Positions 44,338 through 52,100 of a DNA stretch of 64,000 nucleotides are shown here, in pieces. Where the stretch lies: positions 1 through 64,000 of the forward strand of contig CAXPPN010000025.1 in NCBI GenBank assembly GCA_964219345.1, read 5' to 3'. Each line of letters begins with the position of its first letter. Position 1 is the first letter of the stretch. The position numbers were made by a program, and so were the translations under genes. Under the pieces are notes generated by a model. The model worked only from the letters and a program-made list of their open reading frames with translations. It was not told where the DNA came from and made no database searches. Origin of the DNA: UBA3537 sp964219345 (GTDB lineage Bacteria > Bacteroidota > Bacteroidia > Flavobacteriales > Flavobacteriaceae).

Positions 44338-45417
44338 ATGCTTCTCAAGTCCATCAGTTTAGTGAATTATAAAAATTTTGACAGTCAATCATTTGAATTT
44401 AACCAAAAGGTAAATTGTTTTGTAGGCCCCAACGGTATTGGTAAAACAAATATTTTGGACGCCATTTATCATCTTTCTTTTGGGAAAAGCTACTTCAATC
44501 CTATTGCGACACAAAATATAAAACATGGAGAAGATTTTTTTGTAGTCGATGGACGTTATACGAAAGACAATAGAGATGAAAAAATAGTTGTTTCTCTCAA
44601 AAAAGGGCATAAAAAAATTATTAAACGCAACGCTAAATCCTATGACCGATTTAGTGATCATATTGGTTTTTTACCCCTAGTCATCATATCTCCCGCCGAC
44701 CGTGATTTAATTACAGAAGGCAGCGATATGCGGCGTAAATTTATTGATGGTGTAATATCGCAAAGCGATAAAATTTATCTTGAAAACTTGATTCAATACA
44801 ATAAAATATTGGGGCAACGCAATGCATTACTCAAATATTTCTCAAACAACAACACGTTCGATAATGATGCTATTGAGGTCTACAATACTCAACTTTCTGA
44901 ATTCGGTACAGAAATTCACAAAAAAAGACAGGCATTTATTGAGGCCTTTACCCCTGTTTTTCTAAAACAATATAAAGCCATCAGCAACCAAAATGAAGCG
45001 GTGAGTTTACACTACAAAAGTCAACTCAACGAACAGCCTTTGGACACATTACTTAAAACACAAATTAACAAAGATCGTGTGTTACAATATACGAGTGTTG
45101 GTATTCATAAAGATGATATAGAGTTTAATATTGGTGAGTATCCTATTAAAAAATTTGGTAGTCAAGGACAGCAAAAATCGTTTCTAATTGCCCTAAAATT
45201 AGCACAATTCGATATTATAAAATCACAGAGTGGCACCACTCCTATTTTGCTTTTGGATGATATTTTTGATAAATTGGACGAACAACGGGTAGAACGCATT
45301 ATTGGTATGGTAAATGACGAGAGTTTTGGACAACTATTCATCTCAGACACCCATGCCGATCGAACCGAAAAAGCGGTAAAAAATACCCACAACTCTTTTG
45401 AAATTTTTCAATTATGA
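44338..45417 (+). CDS. recF: DNA replication/repair protein RecF
   Basis: An SMC-like ATPase that loads RecA at gaps with RecO and RecR, 359 residues. Walker A is FVGPNGIGKTNILDAIY (near residues 28-44), the signature region is KKFGSQGQQKSFLIALKLAQ, and Walker B is PILLLDDIFDKLDEQR. The length is normal. It overlaps the next lipoprotein gene by 4 bases, with the DUF721 gene after that, a cluster that matches the frequent recF-DUF721 association. Confidence 0.94.
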   Translation: MLLKSISLVNYKNFDSQSFEFNQKVNCFVGPNGIGKTNILDAIYHLSFGKSYFNPIATQNIKHGEDFFVVDGRYTKDNRDEKIVVSLKKGHKKIIKRNAKSYDRFSDHIGFLPLVIISPADRDLITEGSDMRRKFIDGVISQSDKIYLENLIQYNKILGQRNALLKYFSNNNTFDNDAIEVYNTQLSEFGTEIHKKRQAFIEAFTPVFLKQYKAISNQNEAVSLHYKSQLNEQPLDTLLKTQINKDRVLQYTSVGIHKDDIEFNIGEYPIKKFGSQGQQKSFLIALKLAQFDIIKSQSGTTPILLLDDIFDKLDEQRVERIIGMVNDESFGQLFISDTHADRTEKAVKNTHNSFEIFQL

Positions 45418-45830
45418 AAAATAGTGTTTTCTTTTTTCTGTTGATGGTATTGAGTTGTAAACCCAATGCAAGTCAGTATATCAATTTTATTGAGGGCTAT
45501 TGGGAAATTGAACAGGTTACAAAAAACGACCGTATCATCAAGGAATTTAAAATCAATACAGGGATTGATTACTTTAAAATCAATGCTAATAAAACGGGAT
45601 TTCGAAAAAAACTAAAGCCAAACTTTCAAGGTACATTTGAAACTTCGGATGACCAATTAAATTTTAATTTAAAACTTGACAACAATACCCTTTTGTTGGA
45701 GTACATTGATAATGGAACTTCATATAGTGAAGAAATTGTATTGGCGAGTGCAACAGCGCTTGTGATTGCCAATACAGAGGGGTTTGAATACCACTACAAA
45801 CCTTACGAACCTTTAAACTTGGACAAATGA
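45414..45830 (+). CDS. Small lipoprotein, lipocalin-like, unknown
   Basis: A 138-residue predicted lipoprotein. The signal ends LLMVLSC with the lipid site at C15. The mature part begins with IEGYWEIEQV and has alternating beta-type segments, as in the lipocalin-like domains of Bacteroidota, but without a firm family assignment. It is coupled by 4-base overlaps to recF upstream and to the DUF721 gene downstream, though its envelope location makes a direct replication role unlikely. Confidence 0.7.
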   Translation: MKNSVFFFLLMVLSCKPNASQYINFIEGYWEIEQVTKNDRIIKEFKINTGIDYFKINANKTGFRKKLKPNFQGTFETSDDQLNFNLKLDNNTLLLEYIDNGTSYSEEIVLASATALVIANTEGFEYHYKPYEPLNLDK

Positions 45831-46123
45831 GCAAGCGGCACAACGACCATCAAAAAATAGACGAAGTGCTGGCTTCTTTTGTAGAAAACAACAAACTCGA
45901 AAAAGGACTAGACAGTGTTAATGTGGCCAATGCTTGGCGCGAACTGATGGGCAATGGTGTACAAAACTATACCAATAGTATTAAACTCCACAACGGTACT
46001 TTGTATGTAAGTTTAACCTCTTCTGTACTTCGAGAAGAACTGAACTATGGTAAAGATAAAATCATTGCTATGATTAACGAAGAACTCGGAAAAGAGGTCG
46101 TAAAAAAAGTGGTGTTGCAGTAG
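45827..46123 (+). CDS. DUF721 (DciA-like) protein
   Basis: A 98-residue DUF721 protein. The sequence has the conserved VANAWRELMG and YTNSIKLHNGTLYVSLTSSVLREEL blocks. DUF721 includes DciA, the ancestral loader/operator of replicative helicase DnaB, and these genes often lie near dnaA or recF as here. The small size (one KH-like domain, no long disordered tail) makes assignment to helicase loading an inference. Confidence 0.78.
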   Translation: MSKRHNDHQKIDEVLASFVENNKLEKGLDSVNVANAWRELMGNGVQNYTNSIKLHNGTLYVSLTSSVLREELNYGKDKIIAMINEELGKEVVKKVVLQ

Positions 46124-46131
46124 TCATACAA

Positions 46132-46494
46132 CTAAGGCATTTTATGTTTAGCTTTTCGCTTTTCTCTACGCTTTTGACGTTTTTCTTTTTTTAATATTTT
46201 TTTGTATTCCTTGTGTACTTCAACCGTTTTTTGATCAATATAGCCAATGGTATTGACATCAAGACCTTTGCTTTTCATCTTCTTTTGATAACTGATTAGC
46301 TCGTCTTTTTCCATCGCTGTAAAAAATTTTGATGTTCTATATTTCATCCAAACACCTTGAATTTTACCATTTTCATCTTCGAATTCTACATAACAATATA
46401 TTTTTTTTGTATTAAAATGTTTATGTGATTTGTTTTGCGCATTCAGAGTTATTGTGGTTAATAAAAGAGCTAGAAATAAAATTTTAAGTTTCAT
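46132..46494 (-). CDS. Small secreted basic protein, unknown
   Basis: A 120-residue exported protein from the ATG at 46492-46494. This start gives a clean signal peptide (MKLKILFLALLLTTITLNAQ, cleavage after about residue 20). A longer reading from ATG 46528-46530 adds 12 polar residues before it. The mature part is lysine-rich and ends in a strongly basic KKEKRQKRREKRKAKHK tail. No domain is recognised. It is convergent with the DUF721 gene and lies downstream of the damaged lipoprotein gene on the same strand. Confidence 0.65.
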   Translation of the reverse strand: MKLKILFLALLLTTITLNAQNKSHKHFNTKKIYCYVEFEDENGKIQGVWMKYRTSKFFTAMEKDELISYQKKMKSKGLDVNTIGYIDQKTVEVHKEYKKILKKEKRQKRREKRKAKHKMP

Positions 46495-46566
46495 TGTGGT
46501 TTGGGTTTTTATTTTTAAATCATATTGCATTACTACCGCACGATTACTATCGTGTGGTTTTTTATG

Positions 46567-46953
46567 TTATTCTCTATTATAATATAATATTTGTGCACTA
46601 TCAACAATCATTAATGAAAGTGTGTTACTTGTCATCCCTGAAACCTCCAAACAGTAAGTTTCTGATTTGTTAATTTCTTTCCATTTCAAATACACAACAC
46701 CAATTGCATTTTGGCTCTGGTAACAATTATTTGAAAATGTGTATTCATAAGTAGTTTGATGAACACCAGCTTCATATAATTTACAAAGACCGTTTGATGT
46801 GAATACTAATTTATCGTTTGTATCCTCCTCTAATATCCAGCTACCAATAACATTATTAGAATACTGATCTTCTGGTACTTGCTGTGCTTTACAACTTAAA
46901 GTTGAAAATATAATTACTAATGATATAAATTTTAATTTTTTAATTTTTTTTAT
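46567..46953 (-). CDS. Lipocalin-like lipoprotein with ATA in place of a start codon
   Basis: An uninterrupted 129-codon frame that begins ATA directly after a TAA and encodes KKIKKLKFISLVIIFSTLSC, a perfect lipoprotein signal with C21, followed by a lipocalin-like body (VIGSWILEEDTNDKLVFTSNG, then KWKEINKSETYCLEVSG). No ATG, GTG or TTG occurs before the lipobox, so the original ATG has probably become ATA by one G-to-A change. It could be translated weakly from ATA or ATT, or be newly silenced. A small frameshifted frame and a damaged promoter lie upstream. Confidence 0.65.
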   Translation of the reverse strand: MKKIKKLKFISLVIIFSTLSCKAQQVPEDQYSNNVIGSWILEEDTNDKLVFTSNGLCKLYEAGVHQTTYEYTFSNNCYQSQNAIGVVYLKWKEINKSETYCLEVSGMTSNTLSLMIVDSAQILYYNRE

Positions 46954-47070
46954 TTAATAAACAATTAATTGTATTTTTTGCTTTTTGAAAATGTTCTTTT
47001 CTATCGCTAATTCCCTTATTAGCAGGGTTAATAGGTTTAGTTACCGTTCGTACTGTAGGTGTGCTTTCAT
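46940..47070 (-). pseudogene. Frameshifted 43-residue protein gene
   Basis: From ATG 47068-47070 the current frame gives only nine residues before TAA. If one A is restored after ATGAAA, the frame reads M-K-S-T-P-T-V-R-T-V-T-K-P-I-N-P and continues to a TAA at 46940-46942 (43 residues, lysine-rich, ending CLLNKKN). Its end overlaps the ATA of the lipoprotein frame. No family is recognised. I infer an old two-gene unit that lost both starts. Confidence 0.4.
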
Positions 47071-47106
47071 AATGTAGTAGATTTTGGGTGTTTTAAAAAT
47101 TTGCGT

Positions 47107-47137
47107 ACAAGTTAGGGAATCCCAAAATACATGTCAA
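47107..47137 (-). promoter_or_regulatory. Damaged -33/-7 promoter for the lipoprotein locus
   Basis: On the minus strand TTG (47135-47137), 20 bases including GGGATTCCC, then TAACTTGT (47107-47114). This equals TAACTTTG with one T lost. The spacing is right for a Bacteroidota promoter, and the ATG of the short frame lies 36 bases downstream. Confidence 0.45.
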
Positions 47138-47150
47138 GAGTCATGTAACA

Positions 47151-47189
47151 AACGGCCATTTGACGTAATATTCGGTCATTTTTACGTCA
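47151..47189. promoter_or_regulatory. Paired motif upstream of the damaged locus
   Basis: TGACGTAA (47161-47168) and TTACGTCA (47182-47189) form an 8-bp inverted repeat. They are embedded in two imperfect direct copies read on the plus strand as CGGCCATTTGACGT and CGGTCATTTTTACGT, about 21 bases (two helix turns) apart. Further upstream of the -33 box on the minus strand, this is where an activator would bind. The regulator is unknown. Confidence 0.4.
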
Positions 47190-47212
47190 TAAGCGGGAAA
47201 ATGGGGTATAAA

Positions 47213-47238
47213 AAAACCACCTATTATAAAGTGGTTTT
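47213..47238 (-). terminator. Terminator downstream of ndk
   Basis: An 8-bp perfect stem AAAACCAC / GTGGTTTT with a 10-base loop and a T-run on the minus strand. It starts 26 bases after the ndk stop. Confidence 0.7.
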
Positions 47239-47263
47239 CTAAGTTTTTGTGGTTGTGATTTAC

Positions 47264-47683
47264 CTAAAACATTTCGCGACAAGAAAAGTGAAATGCACTT
47301 TCAATAGCAGCATTATCGTCACTATCACTTCCATGTACGGCATTTTCACTAATGGAATCTGCAAACATATTTCGGATGGTGCCTTCTGCTGCTTCTGCAG
47401 GATTGGTGGCACCAATGAGGGCTCTAAAGTCCTCTACTGCATTGTCTTTTTCCAATATCGCAGCAACAATTGGACCCCGTGTCATATAGGTCACCAAATC
47501 GCCAAAAAATGGACGGTCTTTATGAATCGCATAAAATGCTTCAGCATCAGCTGTTGTGAGTTGTGTCAATTTCATTGCCACAATACGAAATCCAGAGGAA
47601 GTAATTTTTTCTAAAATTGCTCCAATATTGCCTTTCTCAACAGAGTCGGGCTTGAGCATTGTAAAAGTTTTATTGTTTGCCAT
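47264..47683 (-). CDS. ndk: Nucleoside-diphosphate kinase
   Basis: Balances NTP pools by phosphate transfer through a phosphohistidine. The 139 residues carry the whole family pattern: TFTMLKPDSVEKG at the N-terminus, RPFFGDLVTYM, and the active-site H117 in NAVHGSDSDDNAAIE. It has its own -7 box and terminator. Confidence 0.96.
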   Translation of the reverse strand: MANNKTFTMLKPDSVEKGNIGAILEKITSSGFRIVAMKLTQLTTADAEAFYAIHKDRPFFGDLVTYMTRGPIVAAILEKDNAVEDFRALIGATNPAEAAEGTIRNMFADSISENAVHGSDSDDNAAIESAFHFSCREMF

Positions 47684-47702
47684 TGTAAAAATTTAATTCG
47701 TG

Positions 47703-47710
47703 CAAAAGTA
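47703..47710 (-). promoter_or_regulatory. -7 promoter box for ndk
   Basis: The minus strand reads TACTTTTG, an exact match, 19 bases before the ndk ATG. Confidence 0.5.
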
Positions 47711-47757
47711 ATCATTTTGTACAGAAAATCCCCTAATCGCCTATTTATAAAAAGTTG

Positions 47758-47765
47758 TATCTTTG
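47758..47765 (+). promoter_or_regulatory. -7 promoter box for nrnA
   Basis: TATCTTTG is an exact match that ends 6 bases before the nrnA ATG. It overlaps an in-frame TTG at 47763, so that upstream start can be excluded. It predicts a leader of only a few bases. Confidence 0.5.
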
Positions 47766-47771
47766 TTTCTT

Positions 47772-48785
47772 ATGAAAAGTTTAACTTTTGAAGCTGTAAA
47801 ATCATTGTTACAAACACCCAAAAATGTGGTGATTGTACCTCATGTCAACCCCGATGGTGATGCGGTAGGTTCCTCACTTGGTCTATACCATTATTTGATT
47901 CAAAAAGGACATCATGTTTCTGTTGTTGTGCCCAACGATTATCCCGATTTCTTGAAATGGATGCCTGGAACTTCAGCAATTATTTATTTTGATTCTCAAA
48001 CAGAACTTGCACAACAAAAATTGGAGGATTCAGAACTATTGTTCACCTTAGATTTTAATGCGCTTCACCGCAGTGGTCCCATGCAAGTTGCTCTTGAAGA
48101 AAATAATACGCCAAAAATCATGATTGACCATCATCAGCAACCTGAAGATTATGCTGCATACAGCTACTCTGATGTTAACATGTGCTCTACTTCTGAGATG
48201 ATTTATCATTTTATGGAGCAAATCGGTGATTTGGAGTTGATGAATTCTGATATTGGAACAGCACTCTATACGGGAATCATGACAGACACCGCATCGTTCC
48301 GATTTCCAAAAACAACAAGCACTACGCACCGCGTTGTAGCGCATTTTATTGAAGTTGGAGTGAACCATTCTGAAATTCACAACAAAGTTTATGATGCAAA
48401 CCGTTTTGAACGCATCAAACTTGTAGGAGTTGCCTTAAATAATTTAAAAGTCATTGAGCATTTAAATACTGCTTACATCACACTTTCGCAACAGGAATTG
48501 GATTCTTTTGGACACCAAAAAGGAAATACAGAAGGGTTGGTCAATTATGGATTATCCATTAAAGGCATCAAATTTGCAGCTATTTTTATTGAAAATAAAG
48601 AAGACGATATCATTAAAATATCTTTGCGTTCCAAAGGAGATTTTGATGTCAATCAATTGGCACGAGAACATTTTCATGGTGGTGGACACCAAAATGCCGC
48701 TGGTGGCAAAAGTATGTTGTCTCTTGAAAAAACTGTTGAAAAATTCGAAAATTTAGTAGAAACCCTAAAATCAAATTTAGCCTAG
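47772..48785 (+). CDS. nrnA: DHH-family oligoribonuclease / pAp phosphatase (NrnA type)
   Basis: A DHH/DHHA1 phosphoesterase of 337 residues that degrades short RNA oligomers and 3'-phosphoadenosine 5'-phosphate. The motifs are VPHVNPDGDAVGSSLG (D-x-D), LDFNALHR, MIDHHQQPE (DHH), and a DTASF block. The C-terminal DHHA1 domain ends with FHGGGHQNAAGG. The ATG at 47772 is chosen because the upstream TTG lies in the promoter. Its stop overlaps the gldI start by one base. Confidence 0.9.
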   Translation: MKSLTFEAVKSLLQTPKNVVIVPHVNPDGDAVGSSLGLYHYLIQKGHHVSVVVPNDYPDFLKWMPGTSAIIYFDSQTELAQQKLEDSELLFTLDFNALHRSGPMQVALEENNTPKIMIDHHQQPEDYAAYSYSDVNMCSTSEMIYHFMEQIGDLELMNSDIGTALYTGIMTDTASFRFPKTTSTTHRVVAHFIEVGVNHSEIHNKVYDANRFERIKLVGVALNNLKVIEHLNTAYITLSQQELDSFGHQKGNTEGLVNYGLSIKGIKFAAIFIENKEDDIIKISLRSKGDFDVNQLAREHFHGGGHQNAAGGKSMLSLEKTVEKFENLVETLKSNLA

Positions 48786-49318
48786 TGAATGTTTATCGCC
48801 TACTTCTAATTCTGCTCGTTTTCATTGGATGTAAACCTTCTGAGGCACGGAAACCCGTTCAGCAAAATTCTGGACGTTTTTTTGATACCTCTATCGAACG
48901 CAACAAAGCTTTAAATGAAAAAGAATATACCGTCATCAAAAAACTTGTTGATGAAGCTGAAAATCCCTTTATAGTTTCCGATTATGGATTTTGGTATCAA
49001 TATGTTCAAAAAAATAATCAAAACGAATACACACCAGAATTTGGTGATCAAGTGTTTTACACTTATACTGTAAAAAATTTGGATGGACATTGGATTTATT
49101 CCTCAAATGAAACCACAGAAAAAACATATTTTGTAGAACAAGAAGAACTTTTTGCTGGGCTTAGAGAAGGATTAAAACTGATGAAAGAAAATGAAACCAT
49201 AACATTTATTTTTCCATCACAACTGGCCTATGGCTATTATGGAGACAACAATAAAATAGGATCGAACACACCTCTTATTTATGAAGTGACTGTTCAAAAA
49301 ATACTTCAAAATCAATAA
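48785..49318 (+). CDS. gldI: Gliding-associated FKBP-type peptidyl-prolyl isomerase lipoprotein GldI
   Basis: A 177-residue lipoprotein: the GTG start gives MNVYRLLLILLVFIGC with the lipidation site at C16. A C-terminal FKBP-like domain (about 85-175) carries GDQVFYTYTVKNLDG, REGLKLMKENETITFIFPS and LAYGYYG. GldI is known from Flavobacterium johnsoniae as a folding factor needed for gliding and linked to the type IX secretion machinery. It overlaps nrnA by one base and is followed 19 bases later by another PPIase. Confidence 0.85.
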   Translation: MNVYRLLLILLVFIGCKPSEARKPVQQNSGRFFDTSIERNKALNEKEYTVIKKLVDEAENPFIVSDYGFWYQYVQKNNQNEYTPEFGDQVFYTYTVKNLDGHWIYSSNETTEKTYFVEQEELFAGLREGLKLMKENETITFIFPSQLAYGYYGDNNKIGSNTPLIYEVTVQKILQNQ

Positions 49319-49337
49319 ACTAAAACAAAACAACAAC

Positions 49338-50519
49338 ATGAAACTTACAAAATCTTTTACTTCTGTACTTGGACTCATATTCTTGCTAAGTACCTTATCA
49401 TGTCAAAACAAATATCCAGAACTTGGCAATGGATTGTATGCCGAATTTGCAACGACAAAAGACACTATAATTGTGGAGTTATTTTATGAAAAAACACCAC
49501 TTACAGTAGCCAATTTTGTTGGACTTGCAGAAGGAACTCACCCAAAACTTGCTGATTCTGTACAAGGAATACCATTTTATAACGGCACTATTTTTCATAG
49601 AGTCATTAATGAATTTATGATTCAAGGCGGAGATCCTTCAGGGACTGGAATGGGGAAGCCTGGCTTTACATTTGGTGATGAATTTGACGAAACTTTAAAG
49701 CATGATAAACCTGGAGTCTTGTCTATGGCCAACTCTGGCCCTGCAACCAATGGTAGTCAGTTTTTTATTACAGAAGTTCCAACACCATGGTTAGACAATA
49801 AGCATAGCATTTTTGGGCAAGTTGTAAAAGGTCAAGAAGTCGTTGATTCCATTTCTAACGTTCAAGTGATGCCTGGTAGCAATAAACCTCTAGAAGATAT
49901 ACGAATTTTATCGTTAAATATTATTAGACAAGGATTTGGTGCAAAGCGTTTTAATGCTGCCAAAACTTGGAATAGAGAATTTCCTTTACTTGAAGAGAAA
50001 CGATTAAAGAAAATTGAAGAAGCGAAGCAGGAAGCAGAGCGTCAAAAGAAAATTGCAGAAGAAAAAATGGAAACTGCGGCTGCCGAAATCCTCCCTATTT
50101 TGGAAGACTATAAAAGCAAAGCAACTACAAGCGATTCAGGATTATTAAGCTATACAATTAAAGAAGGTACAGGTGAAAAACCAAAACAAGGACAATCCGT
50201 CAAACTCTATTATCAAGGCTACTTTACCGATGGAAAATTGTTTGGTACCAACGTTAAAGATATTGACATAAAATGTGGCACTTATGATGAAAAGAAAGAA
50301 CAACGTGGTTTTTATAATTTGATGCCCATGCAAATTAGTGCCGACGCACAAATGATTCCTGGTTTTAAAGAAGGGGTATTCAATATGAAAAAAGGCGATA
50401 AAACCTTTTTATACCTTCCTTCTCATCTGGCTTATGGCGAAGCTGGCCGAGGTCCTATTGCGCCAAACTCCGATTTGATATTTATTATTGAAATGGTTGA
50501 TGAAGAACAAGAAAACTAA
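49338..50519 (+). CDS. Cyclophilin-FKBP fusion peptidyl-prolyl isomerase lipoprotein
   Basis: A 393-residue envelope protein with lipobox LSTLSC (C22). Residues about 35-195 are a complete cyclophilin (GTIFHRVINEFMIQGGDPSGTG, GVLSMANSGPATNGSQFFI, WLDNKHSIFGQVVKG). A charged helix follows (about 215-250, EEKRLKKIEEAKQEAE). Residues about 265-392 are an FKBP domain (GQSVKLYYQGYFTDGKLFG, KEGVFNMKKGDKTFLYLPS, LAYGEAGRGPIAPNSDLIF). Two different isomerase folds on one chain beside gldI suggest folding of exported proteins. It ends in a good terminator. Confidence 0.9.
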   Translation: MKLTKSFTSVLGLIFLLSTLSCQNKYPELGNGLYAEFATTKDTIIVELFYEKTPLTVANFVGLAEGTHPKLADSVQGIPFYNGTIFHRVINEFMIQGGDPSGTGMGKPGFTFGDEFDETLKHDKPGVLSMANSGPATNGSQFFITEVPTPWLDNKHSIFGQVVKGQEVVDSISNVQVMPGSNKPLEDIRILSLNIIRQGFGAKRFNAAKTWNREFPLLEEKRLKKIEEAKQEAERQKKIAEEKMETAAAEILPILEDYKSKATTSDSGLLSYTIKEGTGEKPKQGQSVKLYYQGYFTDGKLFGTNVKDIDIKCGTYDEKKEQRGFYNLMPMQISADAQMIPGFKEGVFNMKKGDKTFLYLPSHLAYGEAGRGPIAPNSDLIFIIEMVDEEQEN

Positions 50520-50541
50520 AGCTTAACTTTCAATACATAAG

Positions 50542-50563
50542 AAACCCCGTAAATGCGGGGTTT
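50542..50563 (+). terminator. Terminator between the PPIase fusion and pepD
   Basis: An 8-bp stem AAACCCCG / CGGGGTTT with a 6-base loop, followed by seven T on the plus strand. On the minus strand it lies 6 bases after the pepD stop and may serve that gene too. Confidence 0.8.
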
Positions 50564-50568
50564 TTTTA

Positions 50569-52029
50569 TTATCTTTTTGGAATATCAGCTAAAATCGCTT
50601 TTAAAAATACCCAAAATTTCTGTACCGAAGAGATTTGTGCACGTTCATCTGGGGAGTGTGCACCTTTGATGTTTGGACCAAAACTTATCATTTCCATTTC
50701 GGGGTAATGGGTACCTAAAATCCCGCATTCCAACCCAGCATGACAAGCGGCGACATGAGGTTCAGCATTATTCAATTTGATATATAATTCTTTTAAAACT
50801 TTTAAAATAGATGCATTCATATTGGGAGTCCAACCTGGATAATCCCCTGAAAATTCTACCGTACACCCCGCCAATTCAAAAGTAGCACCTAAGACTTGTG
50901 CCAAGTCCCACTTTGAGCTTTCTACTGAAGAACGTGTAAGACAACCTACTTTAAGTTGGCCTTTTTCTACCAAAACCCGAGCTACGTTGTTGGAGGTTTC
51001 TACCAAACCTTCAATATCTGGACTCATACGAAACACTCCATTGTGTGCGACATTCAAGGCTTTAAGTAAGGGTTGTTGTACACCCAATTCCATTACTGTT
51101 TCGGGTAAATTTGTGGGGTTTACAGAGATATTTAAATCAGGTTCTAGCGTTTGGAATTCTTTTTCAATAGCAGAGATTAACGTAGTTGTAGCGTCCTCAA
51201 AAGTTGTTTTATGCACAGCGTCAACCAAAACAATAGCAGTGCTTTCTCTAGGAATGGCATTGCGTAAACTTCCTCCATCTATTTTTGACACGCGTAAACC
51301 AAAGCGTTCAAAACCATTGTACAACAATCGGCTCAAAATTTTATTGGCATTACCAAAACCTTTATGAATATCCATACCAGAATGACCGCCCTGAAGCCCT
51401 TTTACTGAAATAATATATGGAATCGATGTTTGTGAGGTTGGTTCTTCAATATATGATCTTGTGGCAGTGACATCTACTCCACCGGCACAGCCCACCCCTA
51501 TTTCATCGTCTTCTTCGGTATCCAAATTAAGTAAAATATCGCCCTTTAGTAGTCCACCCTTTAGTCCCATAGCGCCAGTCATTCCCGTTTCTTCATCAAT
51601 GGTAAAAAGGGCTTCAATTGCTGGATGTGATATATCTGTACTTTGTAAAACTGCCATTATTGAGGCCACACCCAAACCATTATCGGCTCCAAGTGTAGTC
51701 CCCTTGGCCTTTACCCAATCGCCATCAATGTACATTTGAATCCCTTGAGTAAGAAAATCAAAGTCGGTGTCTGCATTTTTTTGGTGCACCATATCCAAGT
51801 GCGATTGCAATACCACCGTTTTTCGATCTTCCATTCCTGGTGTTGCAGGTTTTTTGATGATGACATTACCAACCTCATCTTCAAACGTTTCCAAATCTAA
51901 AGAAGCGCCAAAAGTTTTTATAAAAGAAATCACACGTTCCTCTTTTTTGGAGGGACGAGGAACGGCGTTTAAATCGGCAAAATTTGACCAGATTTCTATG
52001 GGTTCTAATTGTCTTATTGCATCACTCAT
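50569..52029 (-). CDS. pepD: Aminoacyl-histidine dipeptidase (PepD, M20 family)
   Basis: A 486-residue zinc dipeptidase that splits Xaa-His dipeptides such as carnosine. The motifs are VVLQSHLDMVHQKN (first zinc ligand), GTTLGADNGLGVA, TIDEETGMTGA (catalytic glutamates), GGHSGMDI (dimer-domain histidine) and the C-terminal HAGLECG. The length and motif set match PepD rather than the shorter PepT. It has its own -7 box. Confidence 0.93.
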   Translation of the reverse strand: MSDAIRQLEPIEIWSNFADLNAVPRPSKKEERVISFIKTFGASLDLETFEDEVGNVIIKKPATPGMEDRKTVVLQSHLDMVHQKNADTDFDFLTQGIQMYIDGDWVKAKGTTLGADNGLGVASIMAVLQSTDISHPAIEALFTIDEETGMTGAMGLKGGLLKGDILLNLDTEEDDEIGVGCAGGVDVTATRSYIEEPTSQTSIPYIISVKGLQGGHSGMDIHKGFGNANKILSRLLYNGFERFGLRVSKIDGGSLRNAIPRESTAIVLVDAVHKTTFEDATTTLISAIEKEFQTLEPDLNISVNPTNLPETVMELGVQQPLLKALNVAHNGVFRMSPDIEGLVETSNNVARVLVEKGQLKVGCLTRSSVESSKWDLAQVLGATFELAGCTVEFSGDYPGWTPNMNASILKVLKELYIKLNNAEPHVAACHAGLECGILGTHYPEMEMISFGPNIKGAHSPDERAQISSVQKFWVFLKAILADIPKR

Positions 52030-52048
52030 AGCTATAGTTTTTCAGTTA

Positions 52049-52056
52049 CAAAGGTA
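52049..52056 (-). promoter_or_regulatory. -7 promoter box for pepD
   Basis: The minus strand reads TACCTTTG, an exact match, 19 bases before the pepD ATG. Confidence 0.5.
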
Positions 52057-52088
52057 GGCATAACAGTCTAAACCTAAATATTATTTTT

Positions 52089-52096
52089 TATTTTTG
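52089..52096 (+). promoter_or_regulatory. -7 promoter box for the DUF3810 gene
   Basis: TATTTTTG is an exact match that ends 4 bases before the ATG at 52101, which predicts a leaderless or nearly leaderless transcript. Confidence 0.45.
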
Positions 52097-52100
52097 GATC

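Noticed and set aside
47044..47056. ACCGTTCGTACTG, which resembles known LytTR (AlgR-type) half-sites
   Set aside because: It falls inside the frameshifted 43-residue frame, downstream of the promoter, is a single copy, and has no partner at 10-13 bases on the same face.
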